A DNA stretch of 64,000 bases. Origin: Amanita rubescens (Eukaryota; Basidiomycota; Agaricomycetes; Agaricales; Amanitaceae). The translations under genes were made by a program, and so were the position numbers. The notes below the pieces were generated by a model, which saw only the letters and a program-made list of their open reading frames with translations, did no database searches and was not told where the DNA came from. Location of the stretch: NCBI GenBank assembly GCA_015039365.1, contig WION01000075.1, forward strand, positions 1-64,000. The letters run 5' to 3'. The number at the start of each line of letters is the position of its first letter. The first letter of the stretch is position 1. Shown piece after piece: positions 1 through 10,784 of the stretch.

Positions 1-82
1 TCAAATAACGTTATATAAATAACGCGCGATGTTCGAGTTGCGCCCATTACTATAGGGCGCGTTCGTGCACCTCCCCGTCAAC

Positions 83-523
83 ATGCCCTCCTTTGACTGC
101 GGATATTTCATGCAGCAAGATTACATCAAAAGCTTTGTTATGAAAGAAAGCAACGCCGATGACTCGGACGAAGAGTATGGCTCCCTCAGTCTCCTCTGGG
201 ATATCCGTGATTGGTGGTATTGTCTCGAGCGCGACATACGAAGTAGAACGCCGCTTCCAGACAGTTCGTGTTGTATTCCTCCATTCATCATCATTACCAT
301 TAACGTTCACGTAGTTCATGTCCCCGATGGAGAGAGTGCTTTTGAGACGGGGGTTATCTGGTTTCGCACCCGCCGCCTCACTGCGGATGAGGGAATTGAA
401 AGCGTGAGCGAGATTGAGGCAGACAAGATAGTGAAAAGGCGTTTTTTAGAAGCGATTGGCCGGGATTTCGACCAGAATCAGTTGGTTTTCTTTGCGAAAC
501 CTACATTGATTCGAAGGTATTAG
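83..523 (+). CDS. Hypothetical protein, possibly a partial exon
   Basis: This is an open frame of 146 codons at the window edge, starting at the first ATG (an in-frame GTG lies at 65). I do not recognise the product. The second half is rich in charged residues (an RTRRLTADEGIE stretch and an IEADKIVKRRF stretch), which looks coding; the first half is less convincing. It may be the last exon of a gene that begins outside the window. No signal peptide or membrane segment is obvious. It stops about 75 bases before the tRNA-like sequence on the other strand. Confidence 0.35.
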   Translation: MPSFDCGYFMQQDYIKSFVMKESNADDSDEEYGSLSLLWDIRDWWYCLERDIRSRTPLPDSSCCIPPFIIITINVHVVHVPDGESAFETGVIWFRTRRLTADEGIESVSEIEADKIVKRRFLEAIGRDFDQNQLVFFAKPTLIRRY

Positions 524-597
524 CTTCTGCTACTATCAGCGAAACACCGGGCTCCACTTCCATCTGTTGGGCAAATCATGTGACCTCGAAAAGAAGT

Positions 598-670
598 GGC
601 CTGACTGGGGATTGAACCCAAGACCTCCTTGGACATATACCAGGTGCTCTAACCACTGAGCTACCAGGCC
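598..670 (-). tRNA. tRNA-like gene (possibly Ile-UAU) or tRNA pseudogene
   Basis: Read on the minus strand, 73 bases fold as a cloverleaf. There is a 7-bp acceptor stem (GGCCTGG with TCAGGCC, one G-U), a D arm GCTC/GAGC with an AGTGGTTA loop, and a T arm with loop TTCAATC. The A box (TAGCTCAGTGGTTAG) and B box (GGTTCAATCCC) of an RNA polymerase III promoter are both good. The anticodon stem CCTGG/CCAAG holds one C-A mismatch and the loop is TATATGT. Positions 34-36 would then read TAT (Ile), but base 33, almost always U, is A. No CCA is encoded, as expected for a nuclear gene. It may be a pseudogene or a tRNA-derived SINE head. Confidence 0.6.
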
Positions 671-884
671 TTGGTTCTATACCAGACTTATAGTCAACAT
701 GTTGGGCTAGGCAAGCATGGCCTTTCCTTGCATTCCAACACCATCTCTTTTGCTTTCACCCCTCTACTTTCCATGCATATCCAGCACTTTTCATCACTTT
801 TTTAACTTTGGCACGAGGGCTTTAAGTACCTTCAGAAAATATATTAGAAAGTGTTGAATACACAATATCGGACTTGTGAGCTGG

Positions 885-1010
885 TTAAAAATTAGAAGGC
901 TTCAACAGACAGATTCCGGCGCAGAGACCGTCCCTGCTCTAAACATTGATTATCTGATGCTTCTCCATGTGAGAGAACAACTAACCTTGTTTTACGCTAT
1001 GGCGCCAAGC
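885..1010 (+). pseudogene. Relic of a BTB/POZ paralogue (C-terminal segment)
   Basis: A short stretch (AGAAGGCTTCAACAGAC, then CTTCTCCATGTGAGAGAACAAC) matches the middle of the last exon of the BTB genes downstream, where BTB-1 reads LLHVREQLTDFW and this copy reads LLHVREQLTLFY. Nothing of the BTB domain or the C-terminal cysteine region remains around it. It ends about 100 bases before the start codon of BTB-1, so it is best read as the remains of a fourth tandem copy. Confidence 0.55.
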
Positions 1011-1127
1011 ATCCACGTCCACGTGCTTGTTGACATCGGCTTCCACGCTCGGTTGGACGCCAAAAAAAACGATCAAATAACGTCAAATAACGCGTAAACC
1101 TATTTCAAGTCATAAACAACACGAAAT

Positions 1128-2485
1128 ATGACCAGAAAACGAAAATCCAGCCTGCCCAATAGAGCAGAATCACCTCTCACTCCTGTTAGTGAAGACGAAG
1201 ATCATAACCCAGTAAATCCGGTTCCACAGAGTTTATAAATTCAAATTAACTGATTTACTTGGCAACTCGCAGGCCAAAAAATACAAATTGAGCGCTGATG
1301 CGGAACCCATGGTCCAACCGGGTTCTCTCTCTGCCACCGGTGCCGGAGAGGTGGAAGTAGTTGATTCGCCTGCAACCAAGGTTGACCCTCCTGCGAGCGC
1401 TCGACGAGCGATGCAAAAGGTAGCCGGAGAATATGTGAAGCACGGCACATTTTGGTTACTCGACGGTACCACCCTCGTGCAAATAAGAGATATCAGGTTC
1501 AAACTGCATAGAAGCACCCTCGTCGAGCAAAGCAAATGGTTCAAAGACATGATCGAAAACCCCCCTCACGACAGGTGCATATATGCGGATGGAGAGACAG
1601 GAGCGATCGTCTACTGCCTTGACAGCCTTGAAATCGATGTTAACGACTTCGTCGCCTTGTTAAGTGCGATTAGAGATTCTGTGTAATTCCTTTTCCGTTC
1701 CTTCCTTTCGCTAAGCTCAACTACATGCTAGAACCTTCACATATAATCCTCCCACCTCAAAATTTGTGGCAGCAATGCTGCGTGCTGCGGATGCCCTAGA
1801 CTTCTTTAACTTCAAGGACTATGCAATACGCTACTTTTGTGATAAGTGGACGGATAATGTACAAAGCGTTACGACTCGGCGATTGAAATACGCTGCAGAT
1901 ATGGTTTTGCTTGCACGACGATGCGGCATAAATTATGTCCTCAAGCGCGCTCTATACGAGTTGGTCAGGGCTTCAGGTTTCAGGCAGGAGACGGATTCTA
2001 GCGCGGAAGATGATGACGAAATCAATTCTGACCGATCTGATCTGAGTGCATCTGATTATTCGCTGCTTCTCCATGTAAGAGAACAGCTAACCGATTTTTG
2101 GACGGGGAAGGCTATCCCGTATTCTGTGGCATGCATCAGCCCTAAAGAATCCGATGACTACGGGGACTGTGCGGTTGCCACATACCGAATTCGCTCGGCG
2201 TACATGATTCTGGTCCATGAATCAAAGATTTTCGAAAAGTACCGATATGATCCAATAGGTGGATTAGATGCCATTCAAGAAGCTCCGTGGGTCAGCGGAG
2301 AGAAGTGGCCGTCGAAATACGGGAAGGATATTTGCACCACCAAAAGCCGTCTTTGTTCTGCATGTGGTACGAAGTGGAGAAATATTTGGGACCAGGAGCG
2401 AAAAAAGTTGTGGAATGACTTGGATACTTGGTTCGAGCTGATTAATGAAGACGAACAAGACGATACTGAAGGGCTAAGCAATTAA
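1128..2485 (+). CDS. BTB/POZ domain protein, paralogue 1
   Basis: Exons 1128-1211, 1273-1682 and 1732-2485 give a closed frame of 415 residues. Exon 1 encodes a basic start (MTRKRK) that could be nuclear-targeting. Exon 2 carries the BTB/POZ core of the basidiomycete type (FWLLDGTTLVQI, then FKLHRSTLVEQSKWFKDM). Exon 3 has the helical tail and a C-terminal motif LCSACGTKWRNIW with paired cysteines, ending in WNDLDTWFEL. BTB domains mediate dimerisation and often recruit CUL3; the partner here is unknown. An in-frame stop upstream fixes the start. Both introns lie at the same positions in the paralogues at 3.7 and 8.3 kb, which supports all three models. The upstream region carries the motif CAAATAACG twice. 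Confidence 0.85.
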
Positions 2486-2880
2486 TTTGTCGGTTCAATT
2501 CGAGTTAATTAATTCACATGCACCTGTACACTCAGTGCTTATAAGCGGTCGTGATATTATCTCCACGCTGTACCCGGAACGTCTCAAAGATAGATCAGGA
2601 ATGAAACTGCCGCTGAAAGAATACTCCGCATAAAAATGCCGAGGTTGCCGTTATGGAGCGTCAGTGTAGAGTGGCGGCGATCAACGGAAGCGTAAGAACT
2701 TGACAACATAGTACTATGTACGTAATTCAAATACTAATGCATGAAACACAGAAGAGCGTAGGCATATAGGACATGGTCGTAAAGAAGGACAAGCGTAGTA
2801 CATGAATGAGAGGACAATTCATCTACAGCTTGGCGATCAGATAATATTGCGGAGAATTGAGAAAATGACTTACGCCAACA
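2486..2880. other. Intergenic, no gene recognised
   Basis: This is convergent intergenic space between BTB-1 and the secreted protein gene. No open frame with recognisable content, RNA gene or repeat was seen. Confidence 0.5.
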
Positions 2881-3211
2881 TCAGAATATAGGCACAACTA
2901 AGAGGGGTGCACACAAGGCCATGCAAGCACCCTGCGCAGCATTACATGCCAAGATAATGGGAGGCGCCGCGGGTGCTGCGACAGTCCCAAAGGTGAAACC
3001 TGCTGCTGCATAACATGCTACAGCGCCAAAATTGCAAACTGTAGAAGGTGAATAAATGAGTCGTCGCATCTTGTTCACGTCTAGTACGGTCCAACATGAA
3101 CCTTGCATACGCACCTGTCTGGCATAGACCGTAAGCTATCGGCCCTGCATTGACAATGCCGGTGGAGGACAGCGCCACCGCAATTGGGAGCAAAAGTTTA
3201 GAGAGCCGCAT
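2881..3211 (-). CDS. Small secreted cysteine-rich protein, copy A
   Basis: Exons (minus strand) 3211-3115 and 3038-2881, joined across a 76-base intron, encode 84 residues. The N-terminus is a clear signal peptide (KLLLPIAVALSSTGIVNA), followed by GPIAYGLCQT at the exon junction. A hydrophobic mature part with regularly spaced cysteines follows (CNFGAVACYAAAGFTFG, then ILACNAAQGACMALCAP). I recognise the pattern GPIAYGxCQT..CN..ACYxxxG as a family of small secreted basidiomycete proteins of unknown function. The gene is convergent to BTB-1, and a near-identical arrangement recurs downstream of BTB-3. A TATA box lies about 110 bases upstream. Confidence 0.85.
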
Positions 3212-3320
3212 AGTACGGGATTGTATTGAAAGACGATGAAACAGACTCGATGTCAGCTCAGTGGGTGTCACTAGCCAAGGAGGTCGAGTGGGTTAAAGGA
3301 AAGACTTGAAGAGAAAGGTT

Positions 3321-3330
3321 CTTTTATATC
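3321..3330 (-). promoter_or_regulatory. TATA box of secreted protein gene A
   Basis: On the minus strand GATATAAAAG lies about 110 bases upstream of the start codon of copy A. The second copy has TATAAAAGGG at a similar distance. The nearby motifs (a CAGTGGGTGTCAC-like block and a CGAGTGGGTTAAAG-like block) are also shared by both promoters. Confidence 0.6.
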
Positions 3331-3703
3331 CGCACACCAGATCACGAGGGTCAAGGCGTAATTTCCAGCACTTTCTAAATCCATTATACGAAAGCGGTAT
3401 GGTGTGGAGCTTATATGACTTGATCAAAGCAGAAATGGTGATGCTGTGGGCACGACTGCAACGAGATCTCGGTCGAAGGCTACGGATGAGAATCTCGTTT
3501 CAGATTAATTTTATTTAAACGACGGTAAACATAGTACCTTATTTGAAGGCTTCTTTTTTGCATCTTAGACGTCTACCAGCATTCGGATTTCAGAGTCAAG
3601 CGCAAAGATGCCAGTGGCGCCGGTGGGCGGAATAGAGTTCGGATGCTATAGGACCGTTGCGGATAAGTTGGACCCACTGTCAACAACTACAAATCATACC
3701 AAT

Positions 3704-4936
3704 ATGGACGACTCTGACTCTAGTACTCTAGCACAGTCGCCTTCTCTGGAACCTGAGGATGACGTGAATATAGTTATTTCTTCCGCGAACACATTTTAAC
3801 AAGTTCTCTAGGTAGCACCTTCCCAGATGGATAAATGCGAGTTGAAAGCGATCATTGACGCGCCTGCCCTTTTTGCAAGTGCTCAGACGAAGCATACGAT
3901 AGCCAAAAAATTCGTGAAACACCATGTGTATTGGTTATCCGATGGTAATACCCTCGTGCAAATCGGAGATGTCAGGTTCAGATTGCACCGGAGCACCCTT
4001 GTGAAGCAAAGCCACTGGTTCCGTAAAATGATCAAAAATCCTCCGCACGACGCTGGGTGCATATACGCGGATGAAGAGACAGGAGCGACTGTCTACTGTC
4101 TTGACAGCCTCGAAATTGGTGTCAAAGACTTTGCCACACTGTTAAACGCGCTGGACGATGCCGTGTGAGTTCTCTCTTCCATTCACCTCCCCACTTGCAC
4201 TAAACTACTCGCCAGATCCTACGTATTTAATGGACTGCCATCCTTGAGCTTTGTGTCAGCGATCCTGCGTGCCGCACACGCCCTGGATTTTGATCAATTC
4301 AGGGAATTTGCGATATCCTGTTTGGAGCATAAGTACCCAAACAGACTCAACAAGCTAACAACTAAGCGCGTGGAATATGCTGCAAGTACCGTCCAGCTTG
4401 CCAGACAATGCAATGTAAATTCCGTCCTCAAGCGCGCGCTATACGAGTTGGTCCGAGCAGAAGGCTTCAAGCAGGAGACCGAACCTAACACCGACGATTA
4501 CGAGGAAGCCGTCTATAACCAATCGGAGGCTCTCACTATATTTGATTATTCACTGCTTGTCCATGCAAGGGAACAGCTGACCACGTTTTGGTTTGGGAAG
4601 ATCTTTCCTCCACCAGCGATTAACGGTTGTCAGAATCATACCTACAGTGCCTGTGCGGCTAACTGGGGCAAATCTCCCTCAATATACAAAAAGCTGGTTC
4701 TCGATTCAAAGATATTCGAGAGGTACAGATATGATCCTATATGCGGGTTAGATGCTATTAGCAATGCTCCGTGGTGTAGGGGAGAAACATGGCCATCGAC
4801 TTACGGGCAGGGTCTTCCCATCATCGAAAACGACCATCTCTGTCATGCGTGCGCCCAAAAATGGAGAAGCTCTTGGCGGGAGGAAAAGTCAATGTTGTGG
4901 AATAAATTGGACACTTGGTTTGAGCTGAGCGATTGA
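3704..4936 (+). CDS. BTB/POZ domain protein, paralogue 2
   Basis: Exons 3704-3763, 3812-4164 and 4216-4936 encode 377 residues. The BTB core is VYWLSDGNTLVQIGDVRF then LHRSTLVKQSHWF in exon 2; exon 3 holds the conserved tail (LVHAREQLTTFW) and the C-terminal cysteines (LCHACAQKWRSSW). Intron 1 has a weak GTGAAT donor but sits exactly where the other two paralogues have an intron, in phase 0. An in-frame ATG at 3608 would extend the N-terminus by 32 residues. I chose 3704 because the paralogues have a similarly short first exon. No secreted-protein partner follows this copy. Confidence 0.8.
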
Positions 4937-5596
4937 AAGGAGTTGGTAATGGGGCGATGCGTAGGTCAGATGGGCATTGTCAACCTTGCAAGGATTCGTT
5001 GTTCGTTGACAGTCTCGCAACAAACCCCAACATCGTTCGAGGCTCTCTTTTGCACAATGTGGCCTCCCGCTTGATCAAATATGTTCATGTAGGCAGCTTT
5101 CCCGTTTCGTGTGATGAATGTTGAAGCCTAGGTTGTGTTGGTTTATTGGCAACGCCCCTCTGCGTGAACCTTGCGTCTCTGTGTCCGTTTTACCATGCGA
5201 GGGTTGTCTCGGCCCGACTGATCGCTTTCAATAGGAGGTCCAAACGGTCCCACCCGAAGAACCACCAGAACCCATTGCATGTCAGTGAAAATTTTTATCG
5301 AATTGCCGCCGACTGTCTCAGATGGTGGGTGTCATTTGCGTTAGGATCGTGGAGCCTGAGGTCTCAACCTCCTGCCCGTTCTCGACCACCGGATATGTAT
5401 GTCTTCTGATCGCACATTTCATTGAACTAAAGGCATTGAGGAATGATGAAACAAATAACGCCTTCGACCCTCCAAGCAAGTAATCATAGATCGAAGCATC
5501 ACTTTAGACATGCAAGACATGGAAACAAATACAACAGAGCACTCAAAATACCAAAATCAATACCCCTTGAACCACGCACGCGAAGAGTTCCCATGC
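4937..5596. other. Intergenic, no gene recognised
   Basis: Between BTB-2 and the 3' end of the P450 gene. The plus-strand open frames here are not supported by any recognisable motif. Confidence 0.5.
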
Positions 5597-7813
5597 CTAT
5601 CGCCTGGATAACTTCACCGGCACATCGCTTATACCGAGCGAAATACCCGCATGCCCCTGGAAAACTCGGTCTGTCCATGATTGGATCGTTTCCCCATCAG
5701 AGACCATCGGTTCGACTCTCCAGTCGCGTAACAGGACACTCAAGAACGATACGCCTTCCACGGTGGCAAACTTTCGGCCTATGCATGCCCGTTGGCCTAA
5801 CCAATGCACAGGCATCAGACATAAAACACAATGGTGGAGTCGTGGACGGATTGGTCTCACCGATGCTAAAAGCCGTAAAAACGTCCGAATCACTGTTAAC
5901 TTTGCTCCATCGGGACGGCTTGAACTTCTCGGGCTCGTCAAAGTAGCGAGGATTAGACTCTGTATTGGGTTAACTTTGCATGACATAAATATCTCCGGGC
6001 TACATACGAGCACCAATGAGATTGCATATCATCTATGATGGAATCATTAGTTTACACTAGGCAGCGCGTCGCGTTTCTCCGTACCCAGGTTCCTTTGGCT
6101 ATCGGCAAGGCAGTAGCACCTTCTTGTCCGAACGACTTTGGGACCATCACCACGGTATCTTCATAAGCTTGGCGCATCATCATGTACGCCGGAGCTATCC
6201 ATTTCAGGATCATAGAGCAGGTAGAGCATGTCAAGCTTACGGTATAAGCGTAACGCTTCCAGAAATATGGCAAGCACCTTGTTCAGTTTATCATAATCTT
6301 CAAATCTCTTTAACAAGCATTAACGGAATGGAGACACGCGTTGCGTACTATTCATACCGGATCGGCAGTTTCCCCAGCGATGGAAATAATTTGCTCATAA
6401 GCCTCCTGCTGTACATCTTGATGTATGGCGAGATATGCAATTGCTGCCGCCAAAGTTTTTGCAGTCGTTTCTACATCAATATTCAAGAGAATGATCCATT
6501 GCCCTGACAAATAGCGAATTACCATGCCCCGCGAAAAGCATAATATACATGTTGCCGGTCTGTTAAGATCATAAAAACACGCATTCCCAAGCTTTTATAA
6601 CAACGTACCAGTTCTTGGATGGTCAGTTTTGACTTCTCGTTATCGCTTTCGTTAGCTTCCACAAGCATCGTGAAAACATCGATTGCTCTGCTTTTACGCG
6701 TGCTTCCGACGCGTCCACCCATCTCTTCTTTACGTTGCGCAACTTCATCGAGGAAAAACGACATCAACCTCTCTTTTGCGGCACGTATCCTCTGAAACCT
6801 AACATCCTTTAATTGATATTCCGTAAACGAAGGTTTAGCGCGACTTACTTTGGCAATGGTATGGACATTAACCACGGGGCGAAGTTTATGATGAGGTGGT
6901 TGGCAGTCACGACGCGACTGGATTCATGAATAGACATTGAACCATCGGCTGCTTGGGACGGCACCGACCAGTCGGAGTTGAATCCAAATCCGCATTTCAT
7001 GATAACGAGTAGTGCCACATTGTACGTTAACCGTTGGACAATTGCGACATCCACAACTTTCAGATCGGTCCACCCTTCCGCGGCAATCATTTCACGGTAT
7101 ATGACAATACTTTGAGCCCACACGTTCTCGTATCTAGATCAACAAACGCGTGAAATCAAAGGGACCATTATGGATAGTAAAACTCACAGTTTCGTATTGA
7201 ACGCTGGCCCCACGATGCGTCTGTGCTTCCTCCACTCATCGCCATCCGCAGAAAACACATTTGTTCCCCAACGCCTGAGAAGAGTAATTAGATCACAAGG
7301 TTTTTCTTGCTGTACAGTCAACCCACGCGAAAGGTCCACTTGCGTATTCGGGCTTGCCGAAACTCGACTTGGGACCAGGCACAAGAACTTGACGGATTAC
7401 ATCTACGTTGGAGGTGTGGATAGAAGGCAAGCCCGCTAAGAAAGAAACGAGCGAGATCGTGTCCGTCTTAAACGGTTTATACACTATGCATAATCAGTCC
7501 GGGTTAAACGGAAGGTGTAGGTCAAGGACATACAATGAAAGCGCCATTTCCACAAAAACTCTATGCCCGGGTTCCACCATACAGTGGGTATGAGCGCTCC
7601 AAAGACATGTTGAGGATGAAATGGGACACGCAGGCCTGGCACATAGTTCACTGCCTGGTAACCATCCAGTCATGAGCAACACGAGTTCGCAGATGAGTAC
7701 CACAGTACCTTCAGATCTTTGGCAAACTTGAAGACGCGAGACGCAATGAAGATAACAAACAGTGAGAGCGCAAGGCTCTTAAAACTGGCTCCATTGATCA
7801 GTTCCAGCGACAT
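5597..7813 (-). CDS. Cytochrome P450 monooxygenase, complete, 13 exons
   Basis: Minus-strand exons: 7813-7709, 7654-7534, 7483-7327, 7274-7188, 7133-6849, 6798-6609, 6559-6523, 6470-6358, 6307-6241, 6194-6085, 6032-6008, 5959-5861, 5796-5597. They join in frame to 531 residues, a normal fungal P450 length. The order of landmarks is complete. An N-terminal hydrophobic anchor (SLALSLFVIFIASRVF) comes first, then the WRKHRR helix-C motif. The I-helix oxygen-binding motif AGHETT is split between exons 7 and 8. ExxR follows in LEALRLYP, and the haem ligand loop is FSIGQRACIG with its cysteine. It should be a haem-thiolate monooxygenase on the endoplasmic reticulum; the substrate cannot be inferred. 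Individual exons look like broken fragments, but the spliced gene shows no defect. Confidence 0.9.
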
Positions 7814-8305
7814 AAAAATGGATGAGAACGTTGCATGACTGCAGGTTTTCAACTTTAAGGTACTGTTGCAGGGCGGTCGGTGATAAGGCCATAAGGGAAC
7901 CACTTTACGTAAAACGCGCAACGTCATGGGCCCGAGTCCAGTCTATTTTCTCTACTCTCTTTCTTGTTTTTCGCCGCTTTTGGCTAACGCCTGGTCCTAG
8001 AGTTCAATGACCACGGGAAGAGCTCAGACTGGCATGCCGTACCCCAACTGCTCCATCGCCTAATTTAGACAGTCGCGACTTCAATGAGGGTATCTTCAGG
8101 ATGTTACGTGTTGATAAAGTGGACACTACAAGGAACGGGGGAAGCTGCTTAATTCTCTGAGGTAGAAGAAGGATGCGCTGACGGTCATCTTCATCAGCGA
8201 ACGGTCGAGAGTGTGTACGGTCTCTAAACAGAGTGCCGTGGCAGTTCCTGAGAAACCATGTCAATAGGATCAAATAACGCACCCACTCTCAATACGTCCA
8301 AAAAT
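7814..8305. other. Divergent promoter region between the P450 and BTB-3
   Basis: No gene seen. It contains one CAAATAACG motif (about 8269), as upstream of BTB-1. An in-frame ATG at 8258 could extend BTB-3 by 16 residues. Confidence 0.45.
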
Positions 8306-9530
8306 ATGACCAAAAAACGGAAACCCGAAGTTCTTGAATCACCCGACTCGTCTCCCATTCAGATTTCAGATGTAGTAGTCCGAGTAAACCCATTTTTTCC
8401 TCATTCGAATACTAAACGCGTACTAATTAACCTGTTTATTAGGTAACGCGTTCTCAAGCCTTCAACAAGAAGAGCAGGCCGAACGGTACCGGCTCGATAG
8501 CCAAAAAGTTCGTTCAACACGGCACGTATTGGTTACCCGATGGCAATACGCTCGTTCAAATTGGAGGGGTCAGGTTCAAGTTGGACCGAAGCACCCTCGT
8601 TAACCAAAGCGCGTGGTTCCTCACGATGATCGAAAACCCGCCAAACGACTCGGATAAGTGTATCTACAAGGATGAAGAAACCGGGGAGACAGTTTATTGT
8701 CTCGACAGCCTGAAGGTCAATGTCAAGGACTTTGTGGCTTTGTTAAACGCATTTGACAATGCCGTGTAAGTCTTCTTCCGTTCTTTTTTTTAAATATATA
8801 TTTGGGCTGAACGAAACTGTGCAGAACCTACTTCTCTACTCCCCCTTCCTTGAAAACTGTAGCAGCAATCCTACGTGCCGCTGATGCCTTGGATTCCGAT
8901 CGATTCAAGACATTTGGCATATATTACTTGGAAAACAACTGGCCAGCCAATTTCACGAAATTCGACGGTGGGATTATGGAACATGTCGTAGACTCTGCCG
9001 AACTCGCCTGGAAATATAAGATTGATTCGGCACTGAAACGCGCTTTATACGAGCTAGTCAGGGCAGATGACTTCAGGCCGTCCACTGGTTCTCAGGACAA
9101 AGACCATCGCTTGATCGAGACGGTTAAATTCCATCGGACGTGGCTCATCCGTGCAAGAGAGAAACTAACGGCGTTTTGGATGAAGAAGGCCGTTCCACCA
9201 AAAGCGCACCAGTGCGTCAGTCCTAATAACACTGAAGCCCGCAAGCAATGCGCAATTACCCGAGGCATAGTTCATGTGCCGTACAGTGTGCTGGTTCACG
9301 ATTCAGGAACATTTTTCCGATACAGACAAGATCCTATGGTGGGCTTGCAGGCCCTTATCGATGCCCCTTGGGTACCTGGAGAAGCGTGGCCATCAACATA
9401 TCAAAATCTTCCAAAGTCTCGCCAGGGAATCTGTTCTAGATGTGCCAATAGCTGGAGAGCGACGTGGCGCATTGAGAAAGAAGAATTGTGGCATTACCTG
9501 GACACTTGGTTTGGGTTAGCGAAAGAATGA
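8306..9530 (+). CDS. BTB/POZ domain protein, paralogue 3
   Basis: Exons 8306-8383, 8443-8765 and 8825-9530 encode 368 residues. It starts MTKKRK, like paralogue 1. The BTB core (TYWLPDGNTLVQI, then LDRSTLVNQSAWF) is in exon 2, and the tail in exon 3 includes SRCANSWRATWR with the conserved cysteine pair. The first intron contains a textbook branch site (TACTAATTAAC). Intron positions and phases match paralogues 1 and 2. The gene is followed convergently by the second copy of the secreted protein gene, repeating the BTB-1 arrangement. Confidence 0.85.
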
Positions 9531-9944
9531 GCATATCATGCCATTGAGGAGCGCAGGGTCATAATCGGTTTCCATGTTTAATTTACTCAGGTCACGAATT
9601 TATAACGGTTTTACCACGTATTTCCTTCGTACTACGGGGCTCAGCGCTAGCGCTCATCAGTTGATCAGCGGATCGCAACCAGCGACGCGATGTTCTGAAC
9701 TCCGTGGCGCTGAGTGCGGCTCATTCCAACAGGTGATTGTAGACGGGCCACACACAGTGCATTCGAATTTCATTGTATACGTACAGTAAAGTCATCAAGC
9801 GCAGCAGAAGATACAATATGTAAGGGCGATCATCACGTAGAAAGAATGAGTATAGTACATAAAACAGAGAGCAATTCTTCTTGAGGACCTACAGCTTAAG
9901 ACGATGAGGGAACGTTGCAAGGATTTGTGAACGATGAACTCACC

Positions 9945-10267
9945 TCAAGGCGTCGGAGCGATCAAGAATGGCGTGCACAAAGCCATACAAGCACCAAGTA
10001 TGGAGTTACAAGCGAGGATAGCGGGAGGCGCAGCTACCAACGTAACTCCAAACGTGAAACCAACTCCAGTGTAACAAGTAACGGCGCCGGCATTGCAAGC
10101 TATGCAAAGAGAAAAGCCCCATCTCATGAGTTCATATTTGCAGCGCCCAAGATAAACCTTGAATACGTACCCGTTTGGCAGACGCCATAAGCAATGGGAC
10201 CGGCGGTGACGATGCCAGTAGTGGACAGAGCCACCGCAATAGGGAGTAAAAGCTTAGAGGGACGCAT
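9945..10267 (-). CDS. Small secreted cysteine-rich protein, copy B
   Basis: Minus-strand exons 10267-10171 and 10099-9945 (71-base intron) encode 83 residues. The signal peptide (KLLLPIAVALSTTGIVTA) is followed by GPIAYGVCQT, then CNAGAVTCYTGVGFTFG and ILACNSILGACMALC. It is clearly homologous to copy A over its whole length, with the intron in the same place and phase. It lies convergent to BTB-3, so the BTB plus secreted-protein pair has been duplicated as a unit. Confidence 0.85.
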
Positions 10268-10390
10268 TTGGAGAGCCCTAGTCAAGTTTGATTGAAGGTA
10301 GATAAGAAAACGGACTCGAGGTTGGCTCAGTGGGTATCACCAGCCAACGAAGGATGTCGAGCGGGTTAAAGAAGAAAAAGGGGGGTGGAG

Positions 10391-10400
10391 CCCTTTTATA
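10391..10400 (-). promoter_or_regulatory. TATA box of secreted protein gene B
   Basis: On the minus strand TATAAAAGGG lies about 125 bases upstream of the start codon, matching the position of the TATA box of copy A. Confidence 0.6.
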
Positions 10401-10581
10401 CCTGACATGGGCAAACACGGGTAAATGCGGGATTGTGATGTACATATATGGTATGGTTCCGGAATGGGGATGACGGTTGTTCGCGGGGTTCTTTCTAAGT
10501 TCTAACCAACGAGAGGCTCAGAAAGAGAAGCGCTCAGCATGGTCGACAGACAAGATTGCCAAGTTCCAACGCGTGCGGTGG

Positions 10582-10683
10582 ATGAGCTCTACGCGGGTCA
10601 ATAGTATTGCATCGTTAGTTCTAGTCTTTTCGTTGGGTGCTTACAGCGCTCTTGCACTTACGTACAATGACATTTTGTCTTGA
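10582..10683 (+). CDS. Possible short secreted peptide
   Basis: A 33-codon frame consists almost entirely of a signal-peptide-like segment (SIASLVLVFSLGAYSALA) with seven further residues. It could be a first exon or a chance frame; no continuation was found before the stress-protein gene. Confidence 0.2.
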   Translation: MSSTRVNSIASLVLVFSLGAYSALALTYNDILS

Positions 10684-10784
10684 ATCTTTGTCATAAGTAA
10701 CTGTTTCGTCGCGGGTGCGCATGATTCAAACTCCGCCAAAAACGTGGAACCAATGATACCGACGCATCATATCATATATCAAGG

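Noticed and set aside
5443..6507. Plus-strand open frames across the P450 gene
   Set aside because: Antisense to well-supported P450 exons; no recognisable motifs.
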